A stretch of 64,000 nucleotides of DNA from Lachnospiraceae bacterium (GTDB taxonomy: Bacteria > Bacillota > Clostridia > Lachnospirales > Lachnospiraceae), in the NCBI GenBank assembly GCA_022769625.1, contig JALEJP010000083.1:34017-98016 (forward strand), read 5' to 3'. Numbering within the stretch: position 1 is the stretch's first letter; every line of letters starts with the position of its first letter. Below the pieces are notes generated by a model. It was not told the origin of the DNA, searched no databases, and was given only the letters and a program-made list of their open reading frames with translations. Positions 1 to 7,984 of the stretch are shown piece by piece. The position numbers were made by a program, and so were the translations under genes.

Positions 1-270
1 CATTCCGCCTTCCTTTCTGGTGCGTATGGTAAAGATAACCGGAATATCCTCCAGAATACTCCTGATTGTTTCGCCTGCCTCCCGGATTTTTTCCGTATTT
101 TGGATTTCTTCAAAATAATCGGCACGCCACTCCACCAGATCCGGCTGCTTCTCTGCGGCCAATGCCGCATCATGCTCCAGCTCCTGTACTGTTTTTCCCA
201 TAATGGGCACACAAATCTTTGGTCGTCCGCTGCCGATCACAAGGTTTCTGACCTGAACTGTACTGCTCAT
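1..270 (-). CDS. aroD: 3-dehydroquinate dehydratase, type I (partial, C-terminus outside window)
   Basis: This gene is absent from the ORF track because it runs off the left edge. Reading the minus strand from the ATG at 268-270 gives about 90 residues beginning MSSTVQVRNLVIGSG, followed by KICVPIMGKT and PDLVEWRADYFE. The Lys-Ile-Cys-Val-Pro strand and the E-W-R-(A/V)-D motif are typical of class I (Schiff-base) dehydroquinases, which convert 3-dehydroquinate to 3-dehydroshikimate in the shikimate pathway. A GGAGGTAG ribosome site lies just upstream. It is divergent from aroE, the next enzyme of the same pathway. The catalytic His and Lys lie outside the window and cannot be checked. Confidence 0.85.
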   Translation of the reverse strand, partial: MSSTVQVRNLVIGSGRPKICVPIMGKTVQELEHDAALAAEKQPDLVEWRADYFEEIQNTEKIREAGETIRSILEDIPVIFTIRTRKEGGM

Positions 271-310
271 TTCTACCTCCTGTATCAAATTATGCCTCTT
301 TTTGTAGTTC

Positions 311-339
311 AGTATACTATATTCTCACAAGAAAGTCCA
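311..339 (-). promoter_or_regulatory. Predicted promoter of aroD
   Basis: On the minus strand TGGACT and TATACT are separated by exactly 17 bases. The -10 box lies about 40 bases upstream of the aroD start. It sits back to back with the aroE promoter, the two -35 boxes being only four bases apart. Confidence 0.55.
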
Positions 340-343
340 CCTC

Positions 344-372
344 TTGACAGATTTGTTCACATCTTCTAAGAT
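344..372 (+). promoter_or_regulatory. Predicted sigma-A promoter of aroE
   Basis: A perfect TTGACA is followed after 17 bases by TAAGAT, about 65 bases upstream of the aroE start. This is among the strongest consensus promoters in the window. Confidence 0.65.
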
Positions 373-437
373 AAGTTTAAGAAATGGGAAGAATTCGTCT
401 TCCCGGCCAACACATATTATGTAAGAGGTGACAATTG

Positions 438-1322
438 ATGGACAACAGACTTGCACTGCCTGTGATAGACGGGCACACAAAACTGACCGGACTCCTGGGC
501 AGTCCGGTGGCACACAGTATTTCCCCACTGATGCACAACGAGGCCTTCCGCCTCCTTGGACTCAACTACGTTTATCTCTGTTTTGACGTGAAAGAAGACT
601 GCCTTGCGGATACGCTGAAAGGGCTGCGCTGTATGAATATCGCAGGTTTTAACTGCACCATGCCGGACAAGACAAAAATGTGCGAGCTTGCCGATGCTCT
701 CTCACCGGCAGCTCAGATGATCGGTGCCGTTAACACCGTGGTAAACGAAAACGGACGCTTCATTGGCCACAACACAGACGGGATCGGCTATATGCAGGCC
801 GTAAAAGAAGCCGGCCATGATATCATCGGCAAACAGATGACACTGCTTGGCGGCGGAGGTGCCGCAACGGCCATTGCCGTACAGGCGGCTCTGGACGGTG
901 TCTCCAGTCTCCATATCTTCAACCGGAAAGGACGTTCCTTTGACCGTGCGGTACAGCTTGCGGCCCGGATCCAGGCTCATACCTGCTGCAAAGTTTCCGT
1001 GTTTGACCTTGCAGACGAAAGCGCACTGAAACAATCCCTTGCAGACAGTGCCATCCTGACAAACGCCACTTCTCTTGGAATGGCGCCAAAGGAAGATGCC
1101 TGCCCGATTGCAAATGAGAAACTCCTCCATCCCGGACTGATCGTCTCCGACATCATCTACAATCCCCGGAAGACCAGGCTGCTCCTGGCTGCCGAAAGAC
1201 AGGGCTGCCAGACATTTAACGGACTCTATATGCTGCTTTTCCAGGGGGCAGAGGCCTTTCGTCTCTGGACAGGACAGGATATGCCCGTTGCTCCCATAAA
1301 AGAAAAGTACTTTCACGCATAA
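438..1322 (+). CDS. aroE: Shikimate dehydrogenase
   Basis: The enzyme reduces 3-dehydroshikimate to shikimate with NADPH in aromatic amino acid synthesis. The shikimate-binding segment SPVAHSISPLMHN lies near residues 22-35. The catalytic Lys region is NCTMPDK, the GAVNTV and HNTDGIGY motifs follow, and the Rossmann loop is LLGGGGAATA near residue 138. A basic NRKGR patch after it suggests NADP preference. The track starts at a TTG at 435, but the AGAGGTG ribosome site is spaced better for the ATG at 438, giving 294 residues. It is the only isolated plus-strand housekeeping gene here and is divergent from aroD. A strong hairpin follows the stop. Confidence 0.93.
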   Translation: MDNRLALPVIDGHTKLTGLLGSPVAHSISPLMHNEAFRLLGLNYVYLCFDVKEDCLADTLKGLRCMNIAGFNCTMPDKTKMCELADALSPAAQMIGAVNTVVNENGRFIGHNTDGIGYMQAVKEAGHDIIGKQMTLLGGGGAATAIAVQAALDGVSSLHIFNRKGRSFDRAVQLAARIQAHTCCKVSVFDLADESALKQSLADSAILTNATSLGMAPKEDACPIANEKLLHPGLIVSDIIYNPRKTRLLLAAERQGCQTFNGLYMLLFQGAEAFRLWTGQDMPVAPIKEKYFHA

Positions 1323-1324
1323 GA

Positions 1325-1395
1325 AAGCTGCCGCATCAGGACGGTATGACCTACACCCCAGTGTCATATCCGCCCGCCATGCGGCAGCTTTTTTA
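1325..1395 (+). terminator. Rho-independent terminator between aroE and nahK
   Basis: AAGCTGCCGCAT (1325-1336) pairs with ATGCGGCAGCTT (1379-1390) and is followed by a T-run. A second nested stem, GGTATGAC with GTCATATC, lies inside the loop. It separates two convergent genes and may serve both. Confidence 0.75.
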
Positions 1396-1430
1396 TTTTC
1401 TCTGAAGAGAAATGCGCTATATATTCTCTG

Positions 1431-2531
1431 TTATTTGTATTTGCGCACGATCTCAGCCATGGTATCCCACTTTTTCTCCATATCGCTGACAAGCTTGAAC
1501 TGTGTACGGCAGCGATCCAGGTTATGGCCTTCTCTGTGAATCTTGAAATAGGTATCGCCTACCAGATAATCGGTCAGGAAACGCATACCGCACTCATAGG
1601 TCATAACCTTTGCTCCCATCGGCAGCATCTCAATCTCCGTATCGGTAAGACTGCCTGCACAGCCCTCGATAAATCCTTTGGTGTACACCTCAAACAGATG
1701 CATATCACACTCGATCTTTGACAGATCCACCTCATCCTCTGCGCCTGTGCTGGCACCAAAACGGATGGAATCACCAAAATCATTGATGGCAAGTCCCGGC
1801 ATAACGGTATCCAGGTCGATGACACAGATTGCCTTGCCCGTCTTTTCATCCAGCATGATGTTGTTCAGTTTGGTATCGTTGTGTGTAACACGAAGCGGAA
1901 GCTTGCCCTCTGCCTGCATCTGACCCAGAATATTGGCAGTTTCTTCGTGATCCAGTACAAACTGAATCTCTTTCTGTACGCTTGCAGCACGTCCGCAGAT
2001 ATCATCGGCAACGGCTTTTTTGAACACTGCAAATCTGGCCTTTGTATCGTGGAATCCCTCGATGGTCTCATGCAGGGTCTCTGCCGGATAATCAGCCAAC
2101 ATACGCTGGAAGTGTCCAAATGCAACCGCACTCTGGTAAAAATCATTTTCATTTTCCACTGCATCATAGCAGCAGGCTTTCTCGATGAAGGTGTATACGC
2201 GCCAGTAATCGCCGGCCTCATCTACAAAATATGGCTTTCCATCGTTGGCACTGATTACATTCAGTGTCTCTCTCTCCGGGTCTCCGCCCTGCTCTATGAT
2301 TTTCTTTTTCAGCCACTCCGTTACACCTACGATGTTCTCCATCAGCTCCACCGGTTTTGTGAAAATGCTTTTGTTCATTCTCTGCAGAATGTAACGTCTC
2401 TCCCGGCCATCCTCCTGGTATGTAAGGCGATAGGTATCATTGATATGTCCGCTTCCGTACGGAATCGCCTCTGTAAGATCGCCAGTGATCGGATAATTCT
2501 GCATAATACTTCTCAAATGTTCCTCTTTCAT
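1431..2531 (-). CDS. nahK: N-acetylhexosamine 1-kinase
   Basis: The protein (366 residues) belongs to the choline/aminoglycoside kinase fold and matches my memory of Bifidobacterium NahK (LnpB) closely along its length. Shared segments include GHIN-TY near the N-terminus, YILQ-MN-SIF, the catalytic loop RVTHNDTKLNN, IDLDT-MPG, and FGDSIRFGAST. NahK phosphorylates GalNAc and GlcNAc at C1 in salvage of host glycans. AGGAGG lies upstream of the ATG. The usual partners, GNB/LNB phosphorylase and a UDP-hexose uridylyltransferase, are not adjacent, so the gene stands alone. A general sugar or choline kinase is the alternative, but the specific similarity makes NahK most likely. Confidence 0.85.
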   Translation of the reverse strand: MKEEHLRSIMQNYPITGDLTEAIPYGSGHINDTYRLTYQEDGRERRYILQRMNKSIFTKPVELMENIVGVTEWLKKKIIEQGGDPERETLNVISANDGKPYFVDEAGDYWRVYTFIEKACCYDAVENENDFYQSAVAFGHFQRMLADYPAETLHETIEGFHDTKARFAVFKKAVADDICGRAASVQKEIQFVLDHEETANILGQMQAEGKLPLRVTHNDTKLNNIMLDEKTGKAICVIDLDTVMPGLAINDFGDSIRFGASTGAEDEVDLSKIECDMHLFEVYTKGFIEGCAGSLTDTEIEMLPMGAKVMTYECGMRFLTDYLVGDTYFKIHREGHNLDRCRTQFKLVSDMEKKWDTMAEIVRKYK

Positions 2532-2736
2532 CTCAAACCTCCTAATACATGTATTTTTCCATCTTTTCTTTCAGTATAGTACACAAATTCTCTCTCGTCT
2601 TTATACAATACTTTGTTAGATTTGCATAATACGCATAATCATGCAAGGAGGATGTGTTTTTCCTTTTCCCATATTGCTTTCATCTGAGAGGAGTAGGAAG
2701 GTAAAGGCATGATTTCCAGCAGGCTCCATCCGGATT
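2532..2736. other. Intergenic, no gene seen
   Basis: Upstream of nahK there is a TATACT -10-like box on the minus strand near 2575 without a convincing -35. The short direct repeat GCATAATAC/GCATAATCA lies near 2625. The overlapping ORF at 2616-2819 looks non-coding. Confidence 0.3.
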
Positions 2737-2967
2737 TCACTTTGTTTCAATACCAGCTGCATATTCTTCGTCCTGCTCGGCAAGGGATGTTCCCCCGATG
2801 GCGCGATACGATCTGGCACAGTTAAGATATGCTTTCTTATAGTTTTCCTTACTATAAGCGCGATTGCCGCGACGAATATAATCCCACGACGTTAGTCTTT
2901 TCTGTTCTTCGCGCTCCTTCTCCTCATGCTGTTCTGCTTCGTTCATTGACTTGAGAATTTCTTTCAT
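2737..2967 (-). CDS. Small hypothetical protein, charged, TPR-like
   Basis: I do not recognise a family. The 76-residue product is rich in Glu and Lys in its first third (EEKEREEQKR), then has a segment resembling one tetratricopeptide helix pair (RRGNRAYSKENYKKAY). No signal peptide or membrane span is visible. The ribosome site is weak (a GGAAA stretch), and the stretch lies between nahK and the palindrome downstream of ftsZ. It could be a remnant of a longer TPR protein. Confidence 0.4.
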   Translation of the reverse strand: MKEILKSMNEAEQHEEKEREEQKRLTSWDYIRRGNRAYSKENYKKAYLNCARSYRAIGGTSLAEQDEEYAAGIETK

Positions 2968-3100
2968 TTTCCATTGTCTGTTTCACTTGAAAACTCATTC
3001 ACTGAGATTCTGAAACGTTATTTGTGTAACACGAATGACACGAATCGTATCAAACACCTGTCAGAGCGCGCGAAGCTGCGCATCCTTTTCACGAAATGCT

Positions 3101-3142
3101 TTTATTACAGAGGAAATTCCTTCGAATTTCCTCTGTAATAAA
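3101..3142. repeat. Perfect 19-bp inverted repeat, copy 1 of a dispersed palindrome
   Basis: The arms TTTATTACAGAGGAAATTC and its exact complement flank a CTTC loop. On the minus strand it directly follows, and shares bases with, the T-tract of the ftsZ terminator. A related element with the same GGAAATTC/GAATTTCC core, the same flanking TTAC/GTAA and the reverse-complement loop GAAG occurs at 22968-23011, also directly after a terminator. Confidence 0.8.
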
Positions 3143-3168
3143 AAAAGGACACTGCCAAGACAGTGTCC
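3138..3168 (-). terminator. Rho-independent terminator of ftsZ
   Basis: On the minus strand GGACACTG and CAGTGTCC form a stem within 3147-3168, followed by seven or more T. It begins about 17 bases after the ftsZ stop. Confidence 0.85.
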
Positions 3169-3184
3169 AAATGTATTATGCCTT

Positions 3185-4339
3185 TTATCTTCTCTTGAGG
3201 AAATCCGGAATCTGAATATCCCTTTCCTGCACATTGCTGGATGGGGTGCGCAGCTTTCCTGTGTTTGCAGACTGCGGTCTGCTCTGAGGAGCTGCACTGC
3301 TTCTCTGGAAAATACTGCTGCCCGGTGTCTCTGCCCTCTTAAAATCGGAAGCTGCTTTTCTGCCATTGACGGATGGCTGTGTAGCGGTAGCGCTGTCCAG
3401 ACCGGTAGCGATGACGGTAATGCTTGCCTCATCGGTGTAAGTGTCATCATACATCGCACCAAAGATGATGTTTGCATTATCTCCTGCCAGTTCCTGAACA
3501 TAGCTTGCTGCATCGTTTGCATCCATAAGAGAGATATCTCCGGAAATATTGATGATAACGTGGGAAGCACCCTCGATGGTAGTTTCCAGAAGCGGGCTGG
3601 CCACGGCCTGTTTGACTGCTTCCAGTGCCTTGTCGTCGCCCTTTGCCTGTCCAATACCAATGTGTGCAATACCCTTGTCTGTCATTACTGTCTGTACATC
3701 GGCAAAATCCAGGTTGATCAGAGCCGGCAGATTGATCAGGTCTGTAATACCCTGTACTGCCTGCTGAAGAACTTCGTCTGCTTTCTTCAGTGCCTCCGGC
3801 ATAGTCGTACGCCTGTCCACGATTTCCAGCAGCTTGTCATTTGGAATGACAATCAGAGTGTCCACATTTTTCTTGAGATTCTCAATGCCCATGAGTGCAT
3901 TGTTCATACGTGTCTTTGCCTCAAAACGGAACGGCTTTGTGACAACGCCGACGGTCAGAATGCCCATCTCTTTTGCGATGCCAGCAACAACAGGTGCTGC
4001 ACCGGTACCGGTACCGCCGCCCATACCACAGGTCACAAACACCATATCTGCTCCCTGCATGGCCTGTCTTAATTCTTCTGAGCTCTCCTCGGCAGCCTGA
4101 CGTCCAACCTCCGGCTGTGCGCCTGCTCCCAGTCCTTTCGTAACTTTCTCACCGATCTGAATCGTGTTTGGTGCTTTGCAGAGCTGCAGTGCCTGTTTAT
4201 CGGTATTCACACCAATAAACTCTACTCCTGCAATTGCTTCATCAACCATTCTATTAACAGCATTATTACCTGCTCCACCCACACCGATTACTATAATCTT
4301 AGCAGCAGACTCAGCTTCGTTTGTCATAATTTCTAACAA
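3185..4339 (-). CDS. ftsZ: Cell division protein FtsZ
   Basis: FtsZ is the tubulin-like GTPase that polymerises into the Z ring at midcell. The GTP-binding loop [12 protein letters not shown] is near residue 106, [13 protein letters not shown] lies at the N-terminus, and the synergy-loop region NLDFADV is intact. A variable linker of about 50 residues leads to the C-terminal peptide [10 protein letters not shown], which binds FtsA, SepF or ZapD-type partners. The start at 4339 is a TTG, supported by GGAGGAAA seven to eight bases upstream; the next ATG, four codons in, is too far from it. The gene is last in the dcw cluster but has its own promoter and terminator. No ftsA is present, as usual in many Clostridia. 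Confidence 0.97.
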   Translation of the reverse strand: MLEIMTNEAESAAKIIVIGVGGAGNNAVNRMVDEAIAGVEFIGVNTDKQALQLCKAPNTIQIGEKVTKGLGAGAQPEVGRQAAEESSEELRQAMQGADMVFVTCGMGGGTGTGAAPVVAGIAKEMGILTVGVVTKPFRFEAKTRMNNALMGIENLKKNVDTLIVIPNDKLLEIVDRRTTMPEALKKADEVLQQAVQGITDLINLPALINLDFADVQTVMTDKGIAHIGIGQAKGDDKALEAVKQAVASPLLETTIEGASHVIINISGDISLMDANDAASYVQELAGDNANIIFGAMYDDTYTDEASITVIATGLDSATATQPSVNGRKAASDFKRAETPGSSIFQRSSAAPQSRPQSANTGKLRTPSSNVQERDIQIPDFLKRR

Positions 4340-4377
4340 GGGTATTTCCTCCTTCGCATAAGCATATCTATTCTTCT

Positions 4378-4411
4378 ATAATATAGTTATTTTTCCAATT
4401 AATCAAGTCAA
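4378..4411 (-). promoter_or_regulatory. Predicted promoter of ftsZ
   Basis: On the minus strand TTGATT and TATTAT are 17 bases apart, overlapping an alternative TTGACT five bases upstream with a long spacer. It lies in the AT-rich 150-base gap between divIB and ftsZ, so ftsZ can be transcribed apart from the rest of the cluster. Confidence 0.55.
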
Positions 4412-4490
4412 TTTTGCAATTTCTTATAAAAATACATAATCTGTGCCCCATACACGCCCGCAAATGTGCAAAATTCCCATCCTTTTCCCG

Positions 4491-5540
4491 TTAATTAATG
4501 TAGGAACCGGTATAGGGATCAATATAACCGTAACCATCCATGATGATATTTCCATTCTCGTCCGTGTAATTGTAGTGATCGCACTGTGTGGTGGTAACAC
4601 CGGCCGCATCCGTATAGATTTTATTTCCCTGCTCATCCGTTGAGAATGTACCGTCTGACTCCGAATACATCCGCCCGCCCTGGGGCTGTGTCTCGGCCTG
4701 TGTGGACTGGCCGTTTTTCTCTTCGCCATCCCCGCTGCCATCCGCCTCTTCCGGATTTGTTTCAGCCTCACCGCTGTCGCCTTCCAGATTCACGATATCC
4801 TCCCCGTCACTTTTAAAGGTTACGGTTCCATCGTTTTCTGTATAGCTTTCCATATAGAGTATGCCGCTTTTTCCTTCCAACTGATCCAGAATGGAATCCA
4901 GTGCTGAGATTTTGTCCTCCAGTGCTGAGTCATCCCCCAGATTGACTTTGACGGAATCAAAAATCAGGGTGATGGTATTTCTTGTTCCAAACCGTATCTC
5001 CTGCGGCACGATTCCGTTTTTATTCAGCGTCTTCGTAAGTGTGACGATGGTGTCATACAACCCTTCATCCGTCACCGGAAGCTTTTCATAAAGCTCTGCT
5101 TTTTCCACATCCAGCCCGGTGATCAACGGAACATCCTCTCTGACCTCACCGGATACCTCCACGACCATACCGTCTTTATCAAAATATACATAGCTTCCCT
5201 GATTCAGAAAATATCCGATCTGCGGCTTTTCCTGAACGGTCACCCGGATCTCGTAGGGCTTTATCATCTCCGCCCTGGCTCCGTTCAGAAAGGGAAGCGA
5301 TTCCTTTACTTTATCCGGGTCGTTTAATTTCCACATCAAATAGAGCGAATTCTTGCAAAGTCCGTCCTGCATAATGGATTCCTGAATCTTCTGCGCCGAA
5401 TAATAGCTGTTTCCCTGAATCACCAGCTTGCGTACCCGGAACAGTCCAAAAACGATCGCCAGACTCATCACCAGCACGATAAAGAAAAATACCGCTGCAA
5501 TCTTTTTTTTGTTTTTTTTGCGATTTGTTATCTCTCTCAC
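4491..5540 (-). CDS. divIB: Cell division protein DivIB/FtsQ with long acidic C-terminal tail
   Basis: This bitopic septal protein binds FtsL/DivIC and stabilises the divisome. A basic cytoplasmic N-terminus (RKKNKKK) precedes one membrane span near residues 13-36. A POTRA domain (FRVRKLVIQGNSYYSAQKI) and the DivIB/FtsQ beta domain reach to about residue 230. The last 110 residues are unusual: a Glu/Asp/Gly-rich stretch, then Asn-Gly-Asp-Tyr motifs such as YTDENGN and DPYTGSY. The tail would be extracellular. The divisome PBP upstream also ends in a low-complexity YGNP tail. It lies between murA and ftsZ, the normal dcw place. Confidence 0.88.
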   Translation of the reverse strand: MREITNRKKNKKKIAAVFFFIVLVMSLAIVFGLFRVRKLVIQGNSYYSAQKIQESIMQDGLCKNSLYLMWKLNDPDKVKESLPFLNGARAEMIKPYEIRVTVQEKPQIGYFLNQGSYVYFDKDGMVVEVSGEVREDVPLITGLDVEKAELYEKLPVTDEGLYDTIVTLTKTLNKNGIVPQEIRFGTRNTITLIFDSVKVNLGDDSALEDKISALDSILDQLEGKSGILYMESYTENDGTVTFKSDGEDIVNLEGDSGEAETNPEEADGSGDGEEKNGQSTQAETQPQGGRMYSESDGTFSTDEQGNKIYTDAAGVTTTQCDHYNYTDENGNIIMDGYGYIDPYTGSYIN

Positions 5541-5556
5541 TGTTTTACCTTTCTGT

Positions 5557-6807
5557 TTATCCTTTCGAAATCACAGCTCCGAGTTTTCCAAGGTCTCCCG
5601 CAATATCCTCATAGCCGCGTTCGATGAATGTTCTGCCGTATACGCGTGTTGTTCCTTTTGCGGCGAGACCGGCTACTACAAGTGCCGCACCGCCGCGCAG
5701 CTCTTCTGCCCGGACATCTGCTCCTTTCAGATGTCCGCATCCCTCCACAATTGCCTCCCGGCCATCAACCGTCACATGGGCACCCATACGATTCAGCTGG
5801 GGTGCAATCCGGAAGCGTTCCTCAAAAATACTCTCCCGAACCCTGCTTTTTCCTTCTGCCACACACAATGCAGCCAAAAGCTGTGACTGCAGATCCGTGG
5901 GAAAACCCGGGTACGTATCGGTGCACACATAATCCACCGGGTAATACGCATTTCTTCCATCCATCCAGAGCTTTTCATCTATATAACGAAATTCTGCTCC
6001 CATTTTCTTCAAAATATGCAGCACTTCCATCATATCCTGAGGTCTCGCTCCGCACAGACAAATCTGTCCTCTGGTTGCCGCAGCAGCAAACAGATAGGTG
6101 CCTGCCACAATCCTGTCCGGCATCAAGGTATAGGAACTGTCTCTTAATCGCTCCACTCCTTCAATCCGAAGGCAGGAAGTTCCAATTCCGGAAATCTTTG
6201 CTCCCTTTCCCCGCAGGAAACGGCACAGCTCTACGATTTCCGGCTCTTTCGCACCATTTTCCAGCTCGGTGACCCCTTTGGCACAGACAGCTGCCAGAAT
6301 AATGTTTTCCGTAGCGCCCACACTTGGAAAACGCAGATGAATCCTGTTTCCGCAAAGGCCTTCCGTTTTTGCACAAAGCATGCCGTCCTCTTCGCGCAAA
6401 ACAGCTCCCAGCTTTTGCATGGATGTCACATGAAGATCTATGGGACGGACACCGATCACGCAGCCTCCCGGAAACGGAAGCACCGCCTTCTGAAACCGTC
6501 CGAGCAGAGCTCCCATTAAAATGATGGAAGAGCGCATCTGTTCCCCAAGAAAAGCATCCACACAGGGGGTATCCGCACAGGCAGCATCAATCTGCAAAGT
6601 ACTGCCTTCCTTGTGCACCCGGCACCCCATCTTCTGCAGGATCTGGATCATCACGGAAATATCCCGGATATCCGGTACATGGTACAGCGTTGTCTTCCCT
6701 CTGTGCAGTATGGCACCCGCCAGCAGAGGCAGTGCCGCATTTTTTGACCCCTGAAGTGTAATACTCCCATGCAGAGGCATCCCGCCCGACAGCTCAAACC
6801 ATTCCAC
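5557..6807 (-). CDS. murA: UDP-N-acetylglucosamine 1-carboxyvinyltransferase
   Basis: MurA transfers enolpyruvate from PEP to UDP-GlcNAc, the first committed step of peptidoglycan synthesis and the fosfomycin target. The N-terminal LQGSKNAALPLL (PEP/substrate lysine), the catalytic-cysteine loop PFPGGCVIGVRPID and the C-terminal RGG-AL-VAGLAA segment are all present, so this copy should be fosfomycin-sensitive. The track start at 6939 would overlap ftsW. A GTG at 6805-6807, preceded by GGAGG with a seven-base gap, gives 416 residues, the usual MurA length. It occupies the position between ftsW and divIB where murG often lies. Confidence 0.93.
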   Translation of the reverse strand: MEWFELSGGMPLHGSITLQGSKNAALPLLAGAILHRGKTTLYHVPDIRDISVMIQILQKMGCRVHKEGSTLQIDAACADTPCVDAFLGEQMRSSIILMGALLGRFQKAVLPFPGGCVIGVRPIDLHVTSMQKLGAVLREEDGMLCAKTEGLCGNRIHLRFPSVGATENIILAAVCAKGVTELENGAKEPEIVELCRFLRGKGAKISGIGTSCLRIEGVERLRDSSYTLMPDRIVAGTYLFAAAATRGQICLCGARPQDMMEVLHILKKMGAEFRYIDEKLWMDGRNAYYPVDYVCTDTYPGFPTDLQSQLLAALCVAEGKSRVRESIFEERFRIAPQLNRMGAHVTVDGREAIVEGCGHLKGADVRAEELRGGAALVVAGLAAKGTTRVYGRTFIERGYEDIAGDLGKLGAVISKG

Positions 6808-6853
6808 CCAAAAACCTCCGCCCAATATATACCTGGATTCTACTGTTATCCTA

Positions 6854-7948
6854 TCATATGTATTTTTTTCCGGTTTGACACCTGCTGACCGAAAGTACAA
6901 TACCCATTTCGGAGAGCAGAAACAAGACGGAGGTTCCACCGTAACTGATAAACGGCAGAGTAATCCCGGTATTGGGAATCGTGTTGGTCACAACTGCAAT
7001 ATTCAGTATCACCTGTATGGCAATATGCCCCATGGCACCTGCCGCAATCAGCGCACCGAACAGATCGGCGGCGTGAACAGCGATCACCATGAAACGCCAG
7101 ATTAAAATCAAAAATATCAGAACCAGAAGCGACGCACCCACATATCCCAGTTCCTCGCAGATGATGGAAAAAATCATGTCATTCTGCGCCTCCGGTACAA
7201 ATCCAAGCTTCTGTATGCTCTCGCCCAGTCCTTTTCCGAAAAGCCCGCCGGATCCGATGGCATAAAGCCCCTGTATCGTCTGATAGCCTTTTTCATAGGC
7301 CTCCGGATTCTTCCAGATCGCCAGACGCTCCAGACGATAGGATTCCATCCCGAGAAAGACTGCAAGAAAGCCCACACCGGCAGCACCCATCCATACAAAC
7401 TGCATATAACGTCTGTCTGACACAAAGACAACGATCACGGCTATTCCAAGAATAATCACGGCTGTACTCAGATTATTGGTGCCAACCAGTGCTACAATGG
7501 GAAGTACCATACCAACCACCAGAATCAGATTGAAAAAGCTGTTTCTTTTCTTTTTCTGCCTGCTAACCATCCTGGCCAGAAAAAGGATCACAGCAAGCTT
7601 CGCAAACTCGGAAGGCTGAAAAGAAAGCGGTCCGATAGAAAGCCAGCGTTTTGATCCATTGTAGGAATCTCCCACCAGCAAGACCAGACCGGAAAGCACA
7701 AGCGACAGTACATATCCTGCCGCTGCATACTTTTCAAAAATATGGTAATCCATCCTTCCGATCAGATACATGGCCAGAAGCCCCAGCGCTGCAGCAAAAA
7801 ACTGCTTTTTTACATAATAAAACGCATCTCCGAAACGTACTTCTCCGTTATAGGAGCCCGTGCTGTATAATGTAACAAGTCCGAATGCTGTAAGAAACAG
7901 CACCAGTATCATTAGTACAGGATCCGGTCTGCCGGACGTTCGGCTCAT
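6854..7948 (-). CDS. ftsW: Lipid II polymerase of the divisome, SEDS family
   Basis: The product is a multi-pass membrane glycosyltransferase that polymerises lipid II with a class B PBP. About ten hydrophobic spans are visible. Family marks include YNGSKRW, the FQPSEFAKLAVI segment and the C-terminal NTGITLPFISYGG. At 364 residues it is a normal SEDS length. Its position between murD and murA, in a cluster with ftsL and two PBPs, argues for FtsW rather than RodA or SpoVE, although SpoVE-like use in sporulation cannot be excluded. Confidence 0.92.
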   Translation of the reverse strand: MSRTSGRPDPVLMILVLFLTAFGLVTLYSTGSYNGEVRFGDAFYYVKKQFFAAALGLLAMYLIGRMDYHIFEKYAAAGYVLSLVLSGLVLLVGDSYNGSKRWLSIGPLSFQPSEFAKLAVILFLARMVSRQKKKRNSFFNLILVVGMVLPIVALVGTNNLSTAVIILGIAVIVVFVSDRRYMQFVWMGAAGVGFLAVFLGMESYRLERLAIWKNPEAYEKGYQTIQGLYAIGSGGLFGKGLGESIQKLGFVPEAQNDMIFSIICEELGYVGASLLVLIFLILIWRFMVIAVHAADLFGALIAAGAMGHIAIQVILNIAVVTNTIPNTGITLPFISYGGTSVLFLLSEMGIVLSVSRCQTGKKYI

Positions 7949-7984
7949 GCAATTCCCCCTGCTCCTGCCATCTTTGTCTCTGCC

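Noticed and set aside
702-1367. 221-residue minus-strand ORF opposite aroE
   Set aside because: Shadow frame that runs through the aroE terminator; no family resemblance.
3101-3142. Palindrome as an ordinary terminator
   Set aside because: On either strand there is no T-run after the stem that is not part of the pairing; the separate ftsZ terminator lies beside it.
3035-4072. 345-residue plus-strand ORF opposite ftsZ
   Set aside because: It is the antisense shadow of ftsZ; Cys-rich composition, no family resemblance and no ribosome site.
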